From positions 3,048,001 to 3,112,000 of the forward strand of contig OZ022501.1 in NCBI GenBank assembly GCA_963989385.1: 64,000 nucleotides of DNA, given 5' to 3'. Below are positions 59,357-64,000 of the stretch, in pieces. Numbering within the stretch: the stretch's first letter is position 1; every line of letters starts with the position of its first letter. The position numbers were made by a program, and so were the translations under genes. The DNA is from Ctena decussata (Eukaryota > Mollusca > Bivalvia > Lucinida > Lucinidae). Under the pieces are notes generated by a model. The model had not been told where the DNA came from. It ran no database searches and saw only the letters and a program-made list of their open reading frames with translations.

Positions 59357-59650
59357 TGTAACTGGTTGTAAACAAGTTTACGGCTGAAAATATCCTGAAA
59401 CTTAATTTTGAGGAACATATCTCAGAAAATTCGCAAAGGAAGAATGCATACAGAAGACTTAGGCGGCTTGACGTCGCGTGCATTTACAATGGTACGTTGG
59501 CGCTTTTAATGACGTCATTAACTGGCGCTTTTAATGACGTCATTAACGTTGTAATGCCGTACAAACAAACGTGACGCAATTTATATCAAGCTGTATAAGG
59601 TTTAGCAAATTCATCAGCGAATAAACTGAGGATATTTACTTTTTTAAGGT
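59357..59650 (+). repeat. Unit 1 of a ~280-bp direct duplication
   Basis: GTTGTAAACAAGTTTACGGC, CTTAGGCGGCTTGACGTCGC and GTGACGCAATTTATATCA match unit 2 at about 60590-60850 in the same orientation. It contains the CRE-bearing 25-bp repeat at 59499-59548. Confidence 0.55.
59499..59548. promoter_or_regulatory. Tandem 25-bp repeat with TGACGTCA (CRE) core
   Basis: The unit GGCGCTTTTAATGACGTCAT plus TAACT occurs twice in a row (last base differs). TGACGTCA is the perfect cAMP-response-element palindrome. It lies in the first intron of the LRR gene, about 2.4 kb from its start codon. Further TGACGTCA sites are at about 60749 and 61224. Confidence 0.4.
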
Positions 59651-60042
59651 GAATACCAAATATATTTCATGTGACGAAAATATCATAAATTTCACGAGTT
59701 CGTAGCAAGAAATAATGACATTTTCCACACTTGAGATGAAATATTTTTTTGTATTTACCGACAAAAAGTAGGTTATAGAGGATATTTGATTTTTTCAGTG
59801 TAAGATCGTTTTTATTATATACCTATCAATGATACACCCTTTGAATTGCCTGTTTTCTGGCCAACTGATACCGCCAGCCGTATCAAACTGACGTTTTCTG
59901 AATCCGTATCACTATCCTTTAAAACGAGGCTACGTCTGAGTTCCAGCTTCAGGCGCGTCATTTTTAACGTGCATCGTAGAAACGAGAACCAGAGAAACGG
60001 GACTAGTGACGTAACGTCAACAAACACGTCAAAATGCGCGCC

Positions 60043-60125
60043 TCCATAGTTCAGTCAGTGGCGTTTGTCTCACGACTAGCTACATACCTCTACCGCGCAG
60101 GATCGAATCCGGGTCGATGCATTAG
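60043..60125 (+). mobile_element. tRNA-derived SINE head
   Basis: CCATAGTTCAGTCAGTGGCG has an A-box-like TAGTTCAGTCAGTGG. CAGGATCGAATCCGGG gives a good B box (GGATCGAATCC). The stretch between them is longer than in a standard tRNA, so a SINE head is more likely than a tRNA gene. Confidence 0.5.
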
Positions 60126-60177
60126 CGCTGGCAAGTTTGAATGGTTGGCTGTTCCCTAAGGTATATAATAAAACAAA

Positions 60178-60337
60178 TTATCATAATAGTAACTTGATCT
60201 GGCGTAATGTATCACGTTTCGTGGCTGAGCTCATACTATCGGATCACCCTCGACGCAAGCGTCTCGGGTGATCCGATGGTATGAGCTCATCCACTCGACG
60301 TGATACATTGCGCCAGATCAAGTTACTATCATAATAA
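60178..60337. mobile_element. Near-perfect 160-bp hairpin (MITE-like)
   Basis: The left arm (AACTTGATCTGGCGTAATGT, ATCACG, GAGCTCATACTATCGGATCA) is the complement of the right arm with only scattered differences. The centre is GACGC-AA-GCGTC at 60252-60263. Arms are about 78 bp. It could be a palindromic MITE; if transcribed, it would make a long double-stranded RNA. Confidence 0.8.
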
Positions 60338-60344
60338 TGTGTAT

Positions 60345-60460
60345 TTATTACACCGAATAAACACCAAAAGCAGTATTTTCACAAGTGGCGAAGCCACGAG
60401 TGAAAATACCACTTTTGGTGTTCATGAAAGAAATGAAAATCGATCTTAAACTGAAATAGT
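60345..60460. mobile_element. Palindromic MITE with GTGGCGAAGCCAC centre
   Basis: AACACCAAAAGCAGTATTTT and CACAAGTGGCGAAGCCACGA plus AAATACCACTTTTGGTGTT form a hairpin with almost no loop. It is the intact relative of 33742-33820. It starts 7 bp after the previous hairpin. Confidence 0.7.
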
Positions 60461-60589
60461 CAAAGTTTCTGTTTCTTTTATGCTCTAAAATGCAATTATG
60501 TAAGTTATTCAAATGCGTTAGCCATCATGACAGAGACACAGCTTTTTTCTAGCCGTTTTCGCAAATATTAGATGCTTTCAGCCTGTTAA

Positions 60590-60850
60590 CTTGGTATGAT
60601 ATTGGTTATAAAGAAGTTTGCAACTGAAAAATAGCTTATCATTTCATTTTGATAAACGGATCTCAAGAAATTTGCTAAGAAAGAATTCCTACAGGAGACA
60701 GGCGGCCTGGCGTACCGTGCGACAACAATGTTACGTTTGCGCGTTTAGTGACGTCATTTACGTCGTGATGACATACAATCATGCGTGACGTAATCTATGT
60801 CAGACCGGATACGGTTTAGTCATTTAATCAACAAATAGCTGAGACTGTTT
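60590..60850 (+). repeat. Unit 2 of the ~280-bp direct duplication
   Basis: GTTATAAAGAAGTTTGCAAC, CAGGCGGCCTGGCGTACCGT and GTGACGTAATCTATGTCAGA correspond to unit 1 (59357-59650). It is followed by a GAGACTGTTTCAC segment at 60842-60985 that recurs at 61471-61615. Confidence 0.55.
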
Positions 60851-61348
60851 CACAAAAATCCTATTTTTGAAAACAGTGAAACTGAAAGTGATAATTTCAC
60901 TGTTTGAAACAGTGGGATTATCTGTATCGATTTCATCGAGAAATATTTATAATTCATTGAAAAGTATATAAGAATTCTTTTAATATTTTTCTATTAAGGA
61001 GAATAAAGGAAAACAGACAGCTAAATAAGTCTTTTCCTAGTCATGTTTTCGTTATTTTTGCTTTGCTCAGCGCGTTTAGTGTGTACGAAATTGGGTGTAA
61101 ACACATTTTGCACCTAGTAAAGGGCTTACAATGTCATTTGAACGAATCAATAAAAAGAAATTGGCGATTTAAGAAAGCCGCTAGCAGCTGCCGTCGGATT
61201 TAAAGGTACTCTATCTAAAAAAGTGACGTCATAGTATGACGTCTGTTTCTTGATTTGACGGGCCAATGTCCGTATTATAATGTCAAACAAGAACGCATTT
61301 TATCGGAAAGAAATTAAGCCCAAAATTGCCAAAAATAGCCACGTTTTG

Positions 61349-61413
61349 CTACAGTGAAAATTTATTAATCGTATCTGTCACTAGTGCATTGATGCGATAT
61401 TTTTTCACTGTAG
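61349..61413. mobile_element. Very short MITE, 65 bp, CTACAGTGAAAA ends
   Basis: The left end CTACAGTGAAAA and right end TTTTCACTGTAG are exact complements (12 bp). The outer CAGTG motif is typical of Tc1/mariner ends. It could also be a chance or foldback remnant. Confidence 0.45.
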
Positions 61414-61704
61414 ACAGTGTCACTTTTATTTGTTTTAGATATGCATTGACTTCACTGCTTTGTATAAAATAATTGAGACTGTTTCACGAAAATTCTTTTT
61501 CTAAACCAGTGCTATCTAAAGTGATAATTTACGTAACTGTTTAAAAAACTGAGATTATCAAATTCAATTTCACAGACTGAGAAATTTCAATAGTTTATTG
61601 AAACATATAAAAGATTGCCGCACTTCTTTGCAAAGACATTTAGAGAAGGGTGAGAAAACAGCAGTAACAGGAAAACAAGAAAATAATGTATTCAAAAACA
61701 TTAC

Positions 61705-61923
61705 CCCTGCTGGAATAGTTCCATTTATATTGTACAGCCACAAATGTTTCAATGGTTCCGGTCCGAAGTCTCTATCCAGTAAGGGCGGTATCCATTTTTC
61801 AAAATCACAGTCAGCAACACCGTTTTTAAACGAACACCCCTGGGGAGGGATTTCAGTAAAACCTTTTTGAATATTGTTGAGCAATAACAGCAGTACCATA
61901 AATGGCAGCAATGAAGAGAACAT
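61705..61923 (-). CDS. Leucine-rich-repeat protein, exon 1 (signal peptide, N-cap)
   Basis: The start codon is at 61921-61923 with A at -3. The first ~22 residues (MFSSLLPFMVLLLLLNN...) form a hydrophobic signal peptide. Then comes a short cap with two Cys (GCSFKNGVADCDF) and the first LRR strand (LKHLWLYNINGTIPAG). The donor GCAGGG followed by GTAATG cuts in phase 0, and exon 2 (28892-29447) begins in phase 0 with AFSGL, completing the typical IPAGAFSGL turn. That continuity supports joining them across a 32.3-kb intron. The cap has fewer Cys than the usual four-Cys N-terminal cap. The product is probably exported to the surface or outside. Confidence 0.8.
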
Positions 61924-62987
61924 TTTGACTTATAGTATTTTTTACATTTACACATAGACTCGGTGTATCAGTCAAAAGAGTGACACAAGGAAACGGATAT
62001 CATGCTACTCAGCTCACGGCATCGGGTCCACTCCTATGGATTCATCATGCACGCGACACCGACACTGACCATACAGCGCAGCTATGCAGTCTGGTATTTG
62101 ACTTTACTCCTGCGGAAACGAAAATATTCTGTCACGCGTATCGCATTCCATTACATAAAAAGTGTCGCGTGTAACATTTTTTGATCACATAAACAGTTCA
62201 CACGTCTCCCTCTTTGTCTGCATTTTGTGTGGATTTTTCCATGCAATTAGCCTTTGTTTGGTACCTTCATACATATATTTGTTAAGGTCTTGTTTTTGCA
62301 TCAGCCACGGATAGATTGTACTGATGAAACCGCCCATACGCGATGACTGTTTTGAACCTGGTAATTGTCTGTAATCTGCACTATTTATTGCAGTCAGGTT
62401 GAAAGCCTTCTCGCTTAATTATGTATACTATTCACAGTTTGACTGGGACCGATCCTACCTGTTACACCGTCATTTAAATGCACAGACATGTTGATACAGA
62501 TTTTATACAATTATGATTGATAACACAAGAATAACTTGAACTAAACACATTAAGAAAGAAAGAGAGACAGAGAGAACTTTCATTTTTTTATTATTTTATT
62601 TGTCTTCGGTCTATCGCAAAGTGCTCCACAAGTCGTAACCTTTTGCTCTGGCTTTGGATCGATGGTTTCAGTGACATAACATACTGAAAATCATTCAACA
62701 GGAACTTCAGATTTTCTCAAATAATTATTCTCAAGTCATCTAACTCCGGCCTTTATGGGTGTTTGAGCTGCACCTGACGGATGTGCGAGAGTACGCGCAT
62801 AATAGATGAGAAGGCAATAATCAGGAACGACACAAAAATTTACCACATCCTGTCCTAAACACCAGATGGGAAGGCATACTCAATAAGACGGCGCACAAAA
62901 CAAGACAAGCAAATTCAACACGTCAATATTGTCCCAGCATGTGGTCGCGAGGTAAAAATATATGTTGCTGCTGTTATCAGTTAGGGT
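61924..62987. other. 5' flank of the LRR gene
   Basis: Minus-strand upstream DNA with no clear TATA box at a definable start site. A (GA)-rich tract lies at about 62550-62576. Small frames at 61980-62184 have no known motif. Confidence 0.4.
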
Positions 62988-63300
62988 AGCTGAAAAACCA
63001 TCTGTTTGGGAAAGAGCCGCTCATTCGGTTTACCGTGCGTGTCTTTCGTGAACTTTTGTCATTTTTTGTGTGCTTCTTTCCCTTTGGTTTATAGATCGGA
63101 ATGTGGGATTGTTGTGATGTTAAGGCTAGCCCGTTGAAAACCTACATGGGAAGTGGCTGTTCACCTGGCAGCCGCCGGTTACGTCTTTGGTGGTGACCCA
63201 TTTTCGGTTGTCTTTTTCCCACATGGTGTCTCGGGTGGGATCTAGAATTGTATTGTGTCAGTTCCTGAGGATTTTCCTCCTTCTTTTGGCAAACTTTCTA
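62988..63300 (+). mobile_element. SINE-like repeat, fourth and longest copy
   Basis: CCATCTGTTTGGGAAAGAGC, CGCTCATTCGGTTTACC and TTGTGTCAGTTCCTGAGG match the other three copies. This copy has a longer middle (about 63110-63240) with TCACCTGGCAGCCGCCGGTT. Confidence 0.55.
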
Positions 63301-64000
63301 AAAAGGTCACATAATTTTCAGAAGTAAAGACGCGGGTGTTTCATTGTAAGCAGATAAAGAGAGGTTTCTCTCTGATAATAATGTTTTTATTTCTTTTCGA
63401 TTGTTTTTCTATTACACAGCAGCTGAATTGAACTGTACATGTAGTGTTGCAGACGTAAAATGTCTCAAAACTTCATCATGATTCAGGATACTTTCTGGTC
63501 CTTCAAAGTCATTGGACTTATTTGGGCAAATCGACATAAGACGTTTGTAGTTGTGCAGTTCATGTGTAGGTATAGATTCATAAATTCTTTGTTAGGCTAT
63601 AATGGTATGTTATCAATGGTATCAATGATTTCTTTCGAGTCATTTTGGAAACAGATCCCAATCCGGTGCTTCAGGGCGTGGCCGCTGTTGCACATTTCAT
63701 GACAGATTCTGAGTTCAGTGAAAGTCATTTTAAAAATTAAGTTCTGCTAGAGGGCGTGGCTAATGTTACATACTTAAAGACTCAGCCAAACCGAGTCTGC
63801 TGTTTTCGTTTCCTTGGTATGTTCCTTTGTTCATTTTTTTAAATTTCAGAATTTATTTATTGATCCTTATTAGCAATCATTGCATTATCAGCTTCATGTT
63901 TACTTTCTTTTATGACTCTTAGGTTTTGTGGAGACATCCCAATGTTTTCCTGCAACTTTTTAAAGAAAAAACACTTTTTGCAACTTCCGTCTTGCTTTCT
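63301..64000. other. Unassigned stretch with a shared hairpin motif
   Basis: The phrase AAGACTCAGCCAAACCGAGT with CTGCTGTTTTCG (63777-63810) also occurs at about 6729-6762 and contains the inverted pair GACTC/GAGTC. The rest is unassigned. The frame at 63460-63702 has no recognised motif. Confidence 0.4.

Noticed and set aside
1..64000. LTR retrotransposon or retrovirus-like element
   Set aside because: I found no paired direct LTRs, primer-binding site, or gag/integrase motifs.

Overview
This window looks like intergenic and intronic DNA of a bivalve mollusc. The reasons are the AT-rich background, the near absence of long reading frames, and many modular repeats with tandem cores of about 146-170 bp, an (ACGG)n microsatellite and a terminal hairpin. 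That last layout matches the 'pearl' elements known from oysters and clams, which are related to Helentron-type Helitrons (HINEs). The species cannot be named from sequence alone. Most short reading frames here are chance or transposon debris.

Genes. One coding gene is well supported. It is a secreted or membrane leucine-rich-repeat (LRR) protein on the minus strand, with a signal-peptide exon at 61705-61923 and an LRR exon at 28892-29447. The two are joined by a phase-0 intron of about 32.3 kb. The model leaves the window mid-domain, at an LRR C-terminal cap with phase 1, and its later exons were not found. A weaker plus-strand model (52089-52196 plus 54804-54931) has good splice sites, compatible phase and a stop codon, but no recognised family.

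Layout. 1-1.8 kb is unassigned. 1.8-6.05 kb is a full pearl-like element with a ~460-bp core, carrying a nested TTAA-flanked MITE and a nested SINE-like insertion. 6.1-13.5 kb holds LINE debris, a 905-bp terminal-inverted-repeat (TIR) element, tRNA-derived SINEs and a MITE. 13.6-20.2 kb is pearl-like arrays. 20.2-22.7 kb is unassigned. 22.7-24.3 kb is a dead Tc1/mariner element with ~400-bp TIRs. 24.8-28.2 kb is a foldback element with 560-bp arms, interrupted by a complete pearl-like element. From 29.4 to 61.7 kb (the LRR intron) lie a second foldback (30.35-33.13 kb), a decayed LINE (35.3-37.6 kb), more pearl-like elements (38.2-39.1 and 42.3-44.7 kb), inverted arrays of a ~310-bp monomer (44.9-49.3 kb plus; 55.0-56.4 kb minus), a 146-bp array (49.5-50.8 kb), an ~88-bp satellite (57.3-58.7 kb) and strong hairpins near 60.2-60.4 kb. 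61.9-64 kb is the 5' flank of the LRR gene.

Most interesting signal. At least three pearl-like families with unrelated cores share one plan: AACAAGA-like start, short palindrome, an 'arm' motif, tandem core, (ACGG)n, then a terminal hairpin built from that arm motif and its complement. The 5' palindrome varies between copies while keeping base pairing (A:T, T:A, G:C and C:G at one position). One 5' leader is attached to two different cores. Many cores carry TCAAGGTCA-type nuclear-receptor half-sites, and one family carries perfect AGGTCAnnnTGACCT palindromes. The window therefore shows a modular, structure-conserving mobile system rich in nuclear-receptor motifs.
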